Source: Comamonadaceae bacterium OTU4NAUVB1
GTDB taxonomy: Bacteria > Pseudomonadota > Gammaproteobacteria > Burkholderiales > Burkholderiaceae_C
Assembly (NCBI GenBank): GCA_024372625.1
Contig: CP099605.1
Coordinates: forward strand, 1,364,001 to 1,428,000
Direction: 5' to 3'
Length of the DNA: 64,000 bases
Numbering within the stretch: position 1 is the stretch's first letter; every line of letters starts with the position of its first letter. The translations under genes and the position numbers were made by a program. The notes beneath the pieces are model-generated. The model searched no databases. It was not told the origin of the DNA and worked only from the letters and a program-made list of their open reading frames with translations. Shown in pieces: positions 8,858 through 17,446 of the stretch.

Positions 8858-10138
8858 ATGCCCGACGCCGCCTCCGATACCGCTTCCACGCCGCTTCCCC
8901 CCACCTTCACCGACCTGACCCGCGAGCGCCCCTTCATGCGGATGTGGACGGCGCGGCTGTTCGGCACCGCGGCCAGCCAGATGCTGCTGGTGGCCATCGG
9001 CTGGCACATGTACGACCTGACCGGCAGCGCCTGGGACCTGGGGCTGGTCGGGCTCTACCAGTTCGTGCCGGCGCTGGTGCTGGCGCTCTACGCGGGCCAC
9101 GTGGTCGACCGCCACCACCGCGGGCGCATCGTGGCGGTGTGCTTCGCGGTCCAGGGCGTGGTCGCGCTGGCACTGCTGCTGGCCCACGTCGAGCACCGCG
9201 ATTCGCGCGCGCTGCTGCTGGGGCTGTCGGTGGTGCTGGGCGCGGTGCGTGCCTTCCAGATGCCGGCCCAGCAGGCGCTCACGCCGATGCTGGTGCCCCC
9301 GGTCATGCTGCCGCGCGCCATGGCCTTCAGTTCGGCCGGCATGCAGGGCGCGATCATCGGCGGCCCCGCGCTCGGCGGACTGCTGTTCGCCCTGGGCACC
9401 GGCGTCGTCTACGGCGCGAGCGTGGCGCTGTTCCTGGTCGGCGGCGTGCTGGTCGCGGGCCTGCGCTACGTGCAACCCGCGCGCGTGCGCGAGCCGGTGA
9501 CGCTGGCGACCGTGTTCGCCGGCGTCGACTTCATCTGGCGCCGCAAGCCCGTGCTGGGCGCGATCTCGCTGGACCTCTTCGCCGTGCTGCTGGGCGGCGC
9601 GGTGGCGCTGCTGCCGATCTACGCGCGCGACATCCTGCACACCGGCGCCTGGGGCATGGGGCTGCTGCGCAGCGCCCCGGCGGCCGGCGCGCTGGTGGCC
9701 TCGGTGTGGCTCACGCGGCGGCCGATCGAGCGCCGGGTCGGGCGCACGCTCCTGATCGCGGTGGCGGCCTTCGGCGTGTGCATGGTGGTGTTCGGCCTGT
9801 CGCGCAGCTTCATGATCTCGCTGGTCGCGCTGGCCGTCTCGGGCGCGGCCGACATGGTCAATGTCGTCATCCGCCAGACCCTGGTGCAGCTGGAGACGCC
9901 CGACGCGATGCGCGGGCGGGTCAGCGCGGTCAATTCGATCTTCATCGGCGCGAGCAACCAGCTCGGCGAATTCGAATCCGGCGCCACGGCGGCGCTGCTC
10001 GGACCGGTGGGCTCGGTGGTGCTGGGCGGTCTGGGCACCGTGGGCGTGGCGCTGGCGTGGTTCAAGCTGTTCCCGTCGCTCGCCCAGCGTGACCGGCTCG
10101 TGGCGCCGGCCGTGGCGGTCACGCCAGCGGTGAAGTGA
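8858..10138 (+). CDS. MFS transporter (EntS-like exporter family)
   Basis: A 426-residue inner membrane protein with about 11-12 hydrophobic segments. It begins with FMRMWTARLFGTAASQMLLV, and the family's loop A motif region reads GHVVDRHHRGRI. It resembles the MFS_3 group that includes the enterobactin exporter EntS; substrate is unknown. The frame is open far upstream, but that part is antisense to rluA, so ATG 8858 is chosen. Its last 20 bases overlap the end of the convergent ferredoxin gene. Confidence 0.85.
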   Translation: MPDAASDTASTPLPPTFTDLTRERPFMRMWTARLFGTAASQMLLVAIGWHMYDLTGSAWDLGLVGLYQFVPALVLALYAGHVVDRHHRGRIVAVCFAVQGVVALALLLAHVEHRDSRALLLGLSVVLGAVRAFQMPAQQALTPMLVPPVMLPRAMAFSSAGMQGAIIGGPALGGLLFALGTGVVYGASVALFLVGGVLVAGLRYVQPARVREPVTLATVFAGVDFIWRRKPVLGAISLDLFAVLLGGAVALLPIYARDILHTGAWGMGLLRSAPAAGALVASVWLTRRPIERRVGRTLLIAVAAFGVCMVVFGLSRSFMISLVALAVSGAADMVNVVIRQTLVQLETPDAMRGRVSAVNSIFIGASNQLGEFESGATAALLGPVGSVVLGGLGTVGVALAWFKLFPSLAQRDRLVAPAVAVTPAVK

Positions 10139-10391
10139 CCTCGATGTCGCCGAGCGGCTCGGCCACGCAGGGCAGGAACCAGCCTTCGGCCTTTTCCTCG
10201 GCGCTGAGGCCGGGCCATTCGATGGTGTGGCGCACCCGGCCCGCCGTCAGCAGACAGATGCAGGTGCGGCAGGTGCCGTTGCGGCACGCGCTGGGCAGGT
10301 CGATTCCGGCCGCCTCGGCGGCGCGCAGCACGGTCTGCGCGGGCTGGATGACGAATTCCCGCTCGAGTGGCGACAGGCGCGCCTTCATCAT
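10119..10391 (-). CDS. Small [2Fe-2S] plant-type ferredoxin
   Basis: A 90-residue ferredoxin-domain protein. The cluster-binding cysteines follow the plant-type pattern: CRNGTCRTC gives three, and a fourth lies in FLPCVAEP about 30 residues later. Its partner is not evident. The start is an ATGATG; the first ATG (10391) overlaps the stop of the VF530 gene by four bases (ATGA), pointing to translational coupling. The 3' end overlaps the convergent MFS gene by 20 bases. Confidence 0.88.
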   Translation of the reverse strand: MMKARLSPLEREFVIQPAQTVLRAAEAAGIDLPSACRNGTCRTCICLLTAGRVRHTIEWPGLSAEEKAEGWFLPCVAEPLGDIEVTSPLA

Positions 10392-10696
10392 GGCCCGGCG
10401 TCCGGCCGGCCGCCACCACCGCCGCGACGCTGCTCGCGCAGCATGAAGAGGTACAGGCCCTCGACCTTCTCGCGCGCCCACGGGGTCCTGCGCAGCAGCT
10501 TCAGGCTCGACGCGATGCTCGGGTCGCTGGTGAAGCAGCGCAGCGGAACGCGCTCGCCCAGCCCCTGCCAGCCATAGTGCGCCTGGAGCGCGGTGACGAT
10601 GGCCTCCAGCGTCAGGCCGTGCAGCGGATTGCGCGGCTGGGAGGCGGGCGCGGGCGCGGGCGCCGGTGCCGGTCGGGGCGGAAGGTCCTGGGTCAC
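10388..10696 (-). CDS. VF530 (DUF2132) family protein
   Basis: A 102-residue protein whose conserved core is the VF530/DUF2132 domain: NPLHGLTLEAIVTALQAHYG, then RCFTSDPSIASSLKLLRRTPWAR and KVEGLYL. Members are small proteins described as putative DNA-binding; real function is unknown. The N-terminus is an Ala-Pro repeat (PAPAPAPAPA) and the C-terminus is a Gly/Arg tail, both probably disordered. It is coupled by a four-base overlap to the ferredoxin gene downstream. Confidence 0.88.
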   Translation of the reverse strand: MTQDLPPRPAPAPAPAPASQPRNPLHGLTLEAIVTALQAHYGWQGLGERVPLRCFTSDPSIASSLKLLRRTPWAREKVEGLYLFMLREQRRGGGGGRPDAGP

Positions 10697-10712
10697 CTGG
10701 GCACCGGCCTGG

Positions 10713-10862
10713 TCACTTGTCCTTGAGCTTGCCGCGCGGGATGACCGCCGTGGTCACCGTGCGCACGACGGGCTCGCCGCTGGTGGACGGCAGCTTGGGC
10801 GGCGACGTGTCCTTCTTGGGTTTTTTGGTTTCCTTGCTGCTGCGTTGCTGACCTTTGGCCAT
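10713..10862 (-). CDS. Small basic protein, 49 residues, function unknown
   Basis: A 49-residue Lys/Arg-rich protein beginning MAKGQQRSSKETKKPKKDTSP and ending VIPRGKLKDK. There is no membrane segment or cysteine. The start at 10862 follows a GGAGACC segment; the open frame upstream of it looks non-coding. From memory, similar short basic proteins occur as unnamed hypotheticals in Burkholderiales. It lies 16 bases upstream of the VF530 gene on the same strand, so the three small genes may form one transcript. It could bind nucleic acid, but that is only a guess from charge. Confidence 0.65.
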   Translation of the reverse strand: MAKGQQRSSKETKKPKKDTSPPKLPSTSGEPVVRTVTTAVIPRGKLKDK

Positions 10863-11104
10863 GGGGGGTCTCCAGGAGTGCGATGGGGTAAAAACGTGAA
10901 AGGGCAGTTTAGCGGCGCGGCGACAATGGCCGACACCGCGACGGGCCCGCCGGAACGCCGGCCGCCGCCGCGATGCCGGGCGGGCGCCACGGTGCGCCGG
11001 ACGCATCGGCCCCGGACCCGCGTGGCGCGTCGGTGCGGAGGTCGACCGGCCCGTCCGCCTTTTTCCGTTCTTCTCACTTCATTCCTTTTTTCTGTCTGTC
11101 CGCC

Positions 11105-11623
11105 ATGTCTGATTACGAAGTCCGCCCCGCCACGATGCGCGATGCCAGGGCCATCGCCGAAGTCCACGCCGCCGCCGCGGCGGCCGCCTATGCCGGCATC
11201 CTTCCCGACGACGAATTGCGCGCCCTGGCGCCGGCCACGCGCGAATCCAAGTGGCGCGAGGCGATCGAGTTCAGCGAGCCGCAGGTGCAGGTCGCCGTGG
11301 CGGGCACCGAGGTCGTCGGCTTCGTGGGCTTCGATCGCTCGCGCGACCCCAAGACGCCGTCGACCACCGGCGAGATCTGGGCGCTCCACATCAAGCCCGA
11401 CCACTGGGGCAAGGGCGTGGGCGTGGCGCTCTGGGACGCCGCGCGCGAGGGCCTGGAGGACGAGGGCTGCACCACCGTCACGCTGTGGGTGCCGCTGCGC
11501 AACGATCGCGCCATGCGCTTCTTCGAACTCGCCGGCTTCAAGCGCGAGATGAAGACCGCCAAGACCACGGCGCTGGGCACCGTCAAGATCGAGGAAATCC
11601 GCCTCAAGCGCAGCGTCGTCTGA
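11105..11623 (+). CDS. GNAT family N-acetyltransferase
   Basis: A 172-residue acetyltransferase of the GNAT superfamily. The acetyl-CoA binding motif A is recognisable in ALHIKPDHWGKGVGVALWDAA near residues 95-115 (consensus Q/RxxGxG/A, here WGKGVG). Motif B is NDRAMRFFELAGFKRE near residues 139-154. The N-terminus (YEVRPATMRDARAIAEVH) is typical. Substrate is unknown. A 44-codon extension upstream has no supporting features. It lies 15 bases before the DUF808 gene. Confidence 0.9.
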   Translation: MSDYEVRPATMRDARAIAEVHAAAAAAAYAGILPDDELRALAPATRESKWREAIEFSEPQVQVAVAGTEVVGFVGFDRSRDPKTPSTTGEIWALHIKPDHWGKGVGVALWDAAREGLEDEGCTTVTLWVPLRNDRAMRFFELAGFKREMKTAKTTALGTVKIEEIRLKRSVV

Positions 11624-11638
11624 GTCCGGTCGATTTCC

Positions 11639-12544
<906 letters not shown>

Positions 12545-12584
12545 ACGGTCGCACCGGCCGCGCGCGCGCCCGGTCCGGGCGCGG

Positions 12585-12803
12585 TCAGCGCGGGCGTCGT
12601 CTCAGCCGCTGCACCAGATCGACCGCGACGAGCGCGAGACCCAGCACCAGCGCGAACCAGCCGACCACGGCGGCGCCGCCGACCATGTCGCGCCACGTCG
12701 GGGATTGCAGGAAGCGCGGACCGACGAGGACGGCGATGCCGATGAGCGCGCACAGGATGCCGCGCTCGAGCATGCGCGGCGGTCGTGAGGGTTTGGAAGC
12801 CAT
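12585..12803 (-). CDS. Small two-pass membrane protein, 72 residues
   Basis: A 72-residue protein with two probable transmembrane helices (GILCALIGIAVLVGPRFL near 15-32 and MVGGAAVVGWFALVLGLALVAV near 40-61) and a basic C-terminus (DLVQRLRRRPR). ATG 12803 gives a short basic N-terminus (MASKPSRPPR) before the first helix; longer upstream extensions look non-coding. No family is recognised. Confidence 0.6.
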   Translation of the reverse strand: MASKPSRPPRMLERGILCALIGIAVLVGPRFLQSPTWRDMVGGAAVVGWFALVLGLALVAVDLVQRLRRRPR

Positions 12804-12890
12804 GGCGGGGAGTTTAGGTGCGCGCCCCGGACCACGAACGACGCCGTCCCGCCATCGCGGCGGGCCTGGCGGCATGCACGGAGACTCGAC

Positions 12891-13292
12891 ATGCGGATGA
12901 AGACATCGCGCGCCATCGCGCTGGCAGCGGCCTTGCTGGTTGTCGCATCGGCCCGGGCCCAGCTGCCGCCGCAGGACCCGGCGCGGTTCCCGGCCGCGGC
13001 CACGCGCTTCCTCGACGACGAGATGCCCAGGATGGAGGCGGCCGTGCGCGCGGGCGACCGCGACTTCTTCGAGGGCGCCACCGAGCGCATGGTCGCGTTC
13101 TCCGAGGACTGGGATTTCAAGGCGCACACCAACCCGGACCTGGCGCCCTACGCGGCCTGCACGGTGGCGGTCTCCGACCTCGTGGTGGTCGGCCTGTGCC
13201 GGCTGGTGCCCGGCAGTCCGGTGTGCGAGCCGGGCCTGGCGGCGCAGTTCGCGCGCAACGTCGCGCAGTGCCGGCAACAGGCCGCGCGCTGA
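12891..13292 (+). CDS. Exported protein of unknown function, 133 residues
   Basis: A secreted or periplasmic protein with a clear Sec signal peptide (MRMKTSRAIALAAALLVVA, predicted cleavage after ASARA). The mature part is mostly helical by appearance (RFLDDEMPRMEAAVRAGDRDFFEGATERM) and carries four cysteines in its second half (AACTV, LCRL, VCEP, QCRQ), which could form two disulfides in the periplasm. I do not recognise the family. It is convergent with the TpsB-like transporter gene, 25 bases away, and is probably independent of it. Confidence 0.72.
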   Translation: MRMKTSRAIALAAALLVVASARAQLPPQDPARFPAAATRFLDDEMPRMEAAVRAGDRDFFEGATERMVAFSEDWDFKAHTNPDLAPYAACTVAVSDLVVVGLCRLVPGSPVCEPGLAAQFARNVAQCRQQAAR

Positions 13293-13317
13293 GGCGGCGC
13301 GCGCCGGGCGCCGACGT

Positions 13318-15027
13318 TCAGGGCGCCGACAGCCGGTAGCTCAGCTGCAGGCTCACCCGCGTCTTGCGCAGCGGGTTGTTCAACGCCGCGTCGCCGGTGG
13401 GCTTGGCGACCGCCACGTCGATGCTGTAGTGGCGCGCGTCCGACACCCGCAGCCCGAGCGCCATCGAGCGCAACTCGCGCGGCAGCGGCTCGCCGTAGCG
13501 CGTCGAGACCCGGGCCGCCTCCAGCAGCACGTAGGGCTCGACCTGCCGCAGCCACGGCAGGTCCAGCGCGAACTGCCGGTTGAATTCCACCCCGACGCCC
13601 CAGCCGGCGTCGCCGGCGCCGTCGCCCGGCGCGTAGCCGCGCGCGAAGCGCGGCCCGCCGAAGGCGATGCGTTCCGAGGCGGCGAGCGACTGGCCGCTGT
13701 ACTGCCCGCCGAACGACACGCCCGTGCCCCAGCCGCCGGAGAAGCGGTCGCGCTGGCTCGCGTCGAAGGTCACGCGGGTGAAATCGGTCTGCGACAGGCC
13801 CACGCCGTTGAGCGCGTCGATGTTGCTGCGCACCACCGCCCGCGCGCCCAGGCCGTCGATGCCGTGCGCGAGCAGGGCGCTGGCGCTGCGGCTGCGTCCG
13901 GGGGTCGCATCGACATAGGCCAGCTGCGCGAACAGGGCGCGCACGCGCGTGTCCTCGCTCAGGGTGACGCCGTTGGCCGGCACCCGGTAGTCGTCGGAAT
14001 TGTCGACCGCGTAGAAGCCGCCGTTGAGCGTCAGGCTGCCGCGCGCATCCAGCCGCAGGGGTTGACTGGCCGAGAGTTCGGCGCGCTGGTTGGTGTTGCG
14101 GCGCTCCAGCGGGGCGCCGCGGCCGAGGCGGGAGTCGGGGTAGCCGCTGTAGCGCGTCAGGCTGGTCCGCCAGGCCAGCCCGTCGGCGCCGACGAGCTGC
14201 GTGTAGCCGAGCGTGAAGAGCTTCTCGCGCGAGAAATCGCCCACCAGCGTCGACGCGCTGAGCTGTCCGCCGGCGACGAAGGGATCGTTCCACACGCCGT
14301 TGAGGACGGCGCGCGAGCGCGGCTGGCGCAGGTCGGCGCCCAGCGAGACGTCGTAGGGCACGCGCTTGACCTTGAGCACCAGTTCGGTGGCGCCGTCGGT
14401 GGTGCCGGGCATCGACGCGGTGGCCGCCACCGTCAGGCCCGGCATGCGCGCGAGCAGCTGGGTGACGCGCTCGAAGGTCGCTTGCCGCAACGGCCGCTCG
14501 GCCAGCAGCGGCGCCGCGATCTCGCGCAGCTTGGGCGTGGCCGGCCCGGCGTCGCCCTCGATGCGCAGGCCGGAGAGGTAGCCCTCGACCGCCACCACGC
14601 GCACCACGCCGCCGGCGAACGTCTGGTCGGGCACGAAGACGAAGGACAGCGGATGGCCCGCGTCCCGATAGAGCGCGCTGGCCTCGGTGGCGCGCTGGAC
14701 CAGTTGCGCCGCCGTCGTCGGCCGGCCGGCGAGCGGCGCGAACAGCGCGGCGACGCGTTCGAAGGGCAGGGCGCGCACGCCCTCGATGTCGAAGCGCGTG
14801 GCGGTGAAGGATTGCTCCAGCCGGTTGCCGGTCGGGCCGGCCGGCGCGCGCAGTTCGACTCGGGGCGCCGGATCGCGCGGCGCCGGCACGGGGGCGGGCG
14901 CCGGCAGCTGGTCGAGCGGATTGCCCGGCCGCGCGTTCTGCGCCTGCAGCGCGGCGGCACCGCCAGCCAGCGCGAGCGCCACGCCGACACGCAGGAGAGG
15001 CATCGGCCTGGCGATGACGCTCATCAT
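13318..15027 (-). CDS. TpsB-type outer membrane transporter (ShlB/FhaC/HecB family)
   Basis: A 569-residue two-partner-secretion outer membrane translocator. It has a signal peptide (hydrophobic stretch to AAALQAQ), a Pro-rich linker (PAPAPVPAPRDPAPR) and two POTRA-like domains (about residues 65-215, including FDIEGVRALP and VVRVVAVEGYLSGLRIEGD). A 16-strand barrel follows, with the conserved GGPRFARGY motif that lines the lumen in FhaC. Such proteins export one dedicated partner. The first ATG of an ATGATG overlaps the stop of the glycine-rich lipoprotein gene by four bases, so that protein is the obvious cargo candidate. No filamentous haemagglutinin-type TpsA is nearby. Confidence 0.9.
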   Translation of the reverse strand: MMSVIARPMPLLRVGVALALAGGAAALQAQNARPGNPLDQLPAPAPVPAPRDPAPRVELRAPAGPTGNRLEQSFTATRFDIEGVRALPFERVAALFAPLAGRPTTAAQLVQRATEASALYRDAGHPLSFVFVPDQTFAGGVVRVVAVEGYLSGLRIEGDAGPATPKLREIAAPLLAERPLRQATFERVTQLLARMPGLTVAATASMPGTTDGATELVLKVKRVPYDVSLGADLRQPRSRAVLNGVWNDPFVAGGQLSASTLVGDFSREKLFTLGYTQLVGADGLAWRTSLTRYSGYPDSRLGRGAPLERRNTNQRAELSASQPLRLDARGSLTLNGGFYAVDNSDDYRVPANGVTLSEDTRVRALFAQLAYVDATPGRSRSASALLAHGIDGLGARAVVRSNIDALNGVGLSQTDFTRVTFDASQRDRFSGGWGTGVSFGGQYSGQSLAASERIAFGGPRFARGYAPGDGAGDAGWGVGVEFNRQFALDLPWLRQVEPYVLLEAARVSTRYGEPLPRELRSMALGLRVSDARHYSIDVAVAKPTGDAALNNPLRKTRVSLQLSYRLSAP

Positions 15028-16592
15028 TTCGAGACCGTGCGGCCGCCCAGGCCGAGCGTCGCGCCCACGCCCACGAGCAGGCCGCCGCCAGTGGCCCCGC
15101 CCGTGGCCGAGCCCCCGCTGAGGCCCCCGACGGCCGTGCCGAGGGTGCCCACCGTCTGGCCCACGGCCGCGCCCACGCCGCCCGCGACGTTCGCGACCGT
15201 CGCGGCCACCGGCACCGCCACCGCCGCCGCCACCGGCGACACCACCGCGGCCACGCCCGAGACGGCGCCCGAGGCGATCTGACTCACCGGCGCGGCCAGC
15301 CCGGCGACCGCACCCCCCGGCGCACCCGCCCCGCCCGGGAGCACGCCCCCGGCGATGCCGCCCACCGTGGCCAGCGCGCCGCCGACCACGCCCGAGGCCA
15401 CGCCCGTGCCCACGCCCGCGGCCGTGCCCACCGTGCCCACCAGCGCGCCCGCGCCGCTCGCCGCACCGGCGCCGCCCAGGCCCGCGACCGTGCCGATGGC
15501 CGTCGGCAGCCCGGCGACCGCGCCGCCGACCAGGCCGCCGGCCGTCGCGCCACCGATACCACCCGCGCCGCCCGTACCCGTCGCGGTCACGAGGCCCCCG
15601 ACGCTCGCCACCGTCGCCCCCACGGGCTGGGTGAGCGCGGTGAGCCCGCCCACGGGCAGCTGCTGGAGCCGGTTGCCCACGCCGTCGAGCAGCCCGTCCA
15701 CCGGCTGGCCGATGCCCGTGGCGTCGCCCAGGCGCTGCGTGAGGGTGGGCACGCTGTCGATGCGCGCGACGACCTGGCTCGCGCCGCCCGTGATCTGGCG
15801 CACCACGTCGGCGCCGGTCACGGTGTCGAGCCGGTCGGCGAGGACGCCGACGCCCTCGCCCACGCGGCCCAGCACGTTGCCGGCCACGTCCGTGACGCTG
15901 CCCAGGGGCGTGCCCTCGGCGATCGAGGCGAGCGCGACGCCGGTCGTCGAGACCGTCGCGCCCGCGCCCTCGACGACCGCCGGCAGGCCCGCGAGGGTCT
16001 TGCCCACGACGTCCTGGCCGGTGCCCAGCTGGCCGAGGCCCGTGCTCACGGCCGCACCGGCGCTGCCCACCGTCGCGCCGGCCTCGGCCAGCACGCCGCC
16101 CAGGGCCGTGCGGGCCCCGGTGGTGGCGACGACCTCGCCCACGCCGCTCACGACCTCGCCGGTCTTGCCCAGCAGCTGGCCGGTGGCCGAGGCCACGGCG
16201 GCGTCCGTGCCGCCGGTGCCTCCTGTGCCGCCCGTGCCGCCGGGAGTGCCGCCGGGGACGCCGGGAAGGTTCCCGGGCAGGCCACCGCCCGTGCCGGCGC
16301 CCGTGCCGCCACCGGCGACGCCCGTGCCGCCGCTCGCGCCCGTGCCGCCGTCGGCCACGCCGGTACCCGAGGTGCCGTCCTTGTCGCTGCCGGTGCCACC
16401 CATGCCACCCAGGTTGTCGCCGTTGTCGCCCTTGGCTCCGCCGCCCAGGCCGCCCGGCGTGGCGCTGCTCTGGCCGCCGGCCGAGGCGCCCAGCTGACCG
16501 CTCGAGGAACATCCGCCCAATGTCGCCAGCACGGCGGCCACGGCGGCCGCGCAAGCGAGAGACCTGAATCGGGGTTGAGAAAAAGCCTTCAT
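15024..16592 (-). CDS. Glycine-rich, aromatic-free lipoprotein; presumed cargo of the adjacent TpsB
   Basis: A 522-residue low-complexity lipoprotein. The N-terminus is a lipoprotein signal with lipobox LGGC, so Cys28 is the lipidation site. After it the chain contains no Phe, Tyr, Trp, His or further Cys; it is mainly Gly, Ala, Val, Thr, Ser and Leu. Residues about 30-125 are Gly-rich with a short GGT triplet run. Residues about 130-300 have Val/Leu pairs spaced by glycines with some charge. The C-terminal third is Gly-Ala-Val and ends GLGGRTVSK. The ATG at 16592 is six bases after GGAG; the ATG at 16598 directly abuts it and is less likely. Automated pipelines might call it collagen-like, but true Gly-X-Y periodicity covers only a short stretch. 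Gene pairing suggests surface export. Confidence 0.85.
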   Translation of the reverse strand: MKAFSQPRFRSLACAAAVAAVLATLGGCSSSGQLGASAGGQSSATPGGLGGGAKGDNGDNLGGMGGTGSDKDGTSGTGVADGGTGASGGTGVAGGGTGAGTGGGLPGNLPGVPGGTPGGTGGTGGTGGTDAAVASATGQLLGKTGEVVSGVGEVVATTGARTALGGVLAEAGATVGSAGAAVSTGLGQLGTGQDVVGKTLAGLPAVVEGAGATVSTTGVALASIAEGTPLGSVTDVAGNVLGRVGEGVGVLADRLDTVTGADVVRQITGGASQVVARIDSVPTLTQRLGDATGIGQPVDGLLDGVGNRLQQLPVGGLTALTQPVGATVASVGGLVTATGTGGAGGIGGATAGGLVGGAVAGLPTAIGTVAGLGGAGAASGAGALVGTVGTAAGVGTGVASGVVGGALATVGGIAGGVLPGGAGAPGGAVAGLAAPVSQIASGAVSGVAAVVSPVAAAVAVPVAATVANVAGGVGAAVGQTVGTLGTAVGGLSGGSATGGATGGGLLVGVGATLGLGGRTVSK

Positions 16593-16668
16593 GTCCATCT
16601 CCAGAAAATCACTTTGAAACCACCGGTGTCCGGACGTGTCGTTCCGGCCATCGGCTTGGTGGGTGGTC

Positions 16669-16691
16669 CGGTTCCACGAAGTTGGGAACCG
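16669..16691. promoter_or_regulatory. Perfect inverted repeat in the leader of the lipoprotein-TpsB operon
   Basis: CGGTTCC (16669-16675) and GGAACCG (16685-16691) form a 7-base-pair perfect inverted repeat with a 9-base spacer, about 77 bases before the lipoprotein start codon. No T run follows in the transcript direction, so an operator or mRNA leader hairpin is more likely than a terminator. Confidence 0.45.
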
Positions 16692-16769
16692 CTTCCCTGT
16701 TTTTACGTTTCAAGTCACATTCGGTGAAGATCGACACGCTTAGAAACAACTGCCGGAGGCGTTTTCGAG

Positions 16770-16785
16770 CGTGAAAAAAGTCACA
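16770..16785. promoter_or_regulatory. CRP-like palindrome upstream of the lipoprotein-TpsB operon
   Basis: The sequence CGTGA-N6-TCACA (on the reverse strand TGTGA-N6-TCACG) matches nine of ten bases of the CRP consensus TGTGA-N6-TCACA. It is about 178 bases upstream of the lipoprotein start in an AT-richer stretch of otherwise very GC-rich DNA. A second copy of its half-site, AAGTCACA, lies at 16712-16719. It suggests control by a CRP/FNR-family regulator; the divergent side holds only the 3' end of another gene. Confidence 0.4.
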
Positions 16786-16887
16786 GCTGGCCGGCTGGCC
16801 TGCCGTGGTGAATACTGAAGGATTCGACAGTTTTCCCCGAAAACCGGGTCGCGCGCGACGCGGTGGCGCGCGGTGCCGGCCCCCGGT

Positions 16888-17340
16888 TCAGTCGTGTCTG
16901 GCGACGGCGCCGAGGCGTTCCGCCACGGCCTGCAGATCGCGTTCGTGGCGCGCGGCGGCGAGCAGCGACGGCGCGCCCTGGCCGGCCGCCGCGACAGCGA
17001 GCGCTTTCTTCGGACACAGGCCCAGGCAGGACGACTGCACGATGCGCACCCGCGTGCGCTGGGCGCCGAGCGCCTTCTTGAGCGACTTGCGCGCGTCTTT
17101 CGCGTTCAGCTTGGACGGGCCGCTGCCACGTTCCTCGCACTGACCGCAGACCAGCACCAGTCCGTCGAACTTGGCCTTGACGAACGGGCCCCCGGCGCCT
17201 TCGCGCGCGCCGGTCGCTTCCTGGCCAGGGGCGGACTCGGCGACGGGTGCGTCGGGGATCGGGTCGCGGGCGTCCTGGAGGGGCGCGGGGTCCGCGGCGT
17301 GCTTGTCGTTCCTGGCGTGCTTGGATTCGTGGGTCGTCAT
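16888..17340 (-). CDS. Thioredoxin-fold (2Fe-2S) ferredoxin-like protein
   Basis: A 150-residue protein whose C-terminal ~95 residues form a thioredoxin-like [2Fe-2S] ferredoxin domain. The cluster cysteines are in LVCGQCEERG (near residue 65) and SSCLGLCPKKAL (near residue 105), the usual two-plus-two arrangement. The first 50 residues are hydrophilic, Ala/Asp/Pro-rich and probably disordered, which is not typical of the family. AGGA lies ten bases before the ATG at 17340. It is divergent from the esterase gene. Its electron-transfer partner is unknown. Confidence 0.82.
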   Translation of the reverse strand: MTTHESKHARNDKHAADPAPLQDARDPIPDAPVAESAPGQEATGAREGAGGPFVKAKFDGLVLVCGQCEERGSGPSKLNAKDARKSLKKALGAQRTRVRIVQSSCLGLCPKKALAVAAAGQGAPSLLAAARHERDLQAVAERLGAVARHD

Positions 17341-17446
17341 GGTGTGGGTTCCTGGTGCAATCCAGGAACTTAGGACGACACCCCGGCACCGGCTCCAGGC
17401 GGTAGGCTAAGGTTCGGGTCGTACTTTTTCCCCTTCGAGGTCCGCC

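Noticed and set aside
13318..16554. One minus-strand open frame of more than 3 kb across the TpsB and lipoprotein genes
   Set aside because: Its upper half reads as Arg/Gly/His-rich nonsense antiphase to the lipoprotein gene. The TpsB signal peptide defines the real start at 15027.
15024..16592. True collagen in the glycine-rich lipoprotein
   Set aside because: Regular Gly-X-Y triplets occur only in a short GGT run; most glycines do not follow a period of three.
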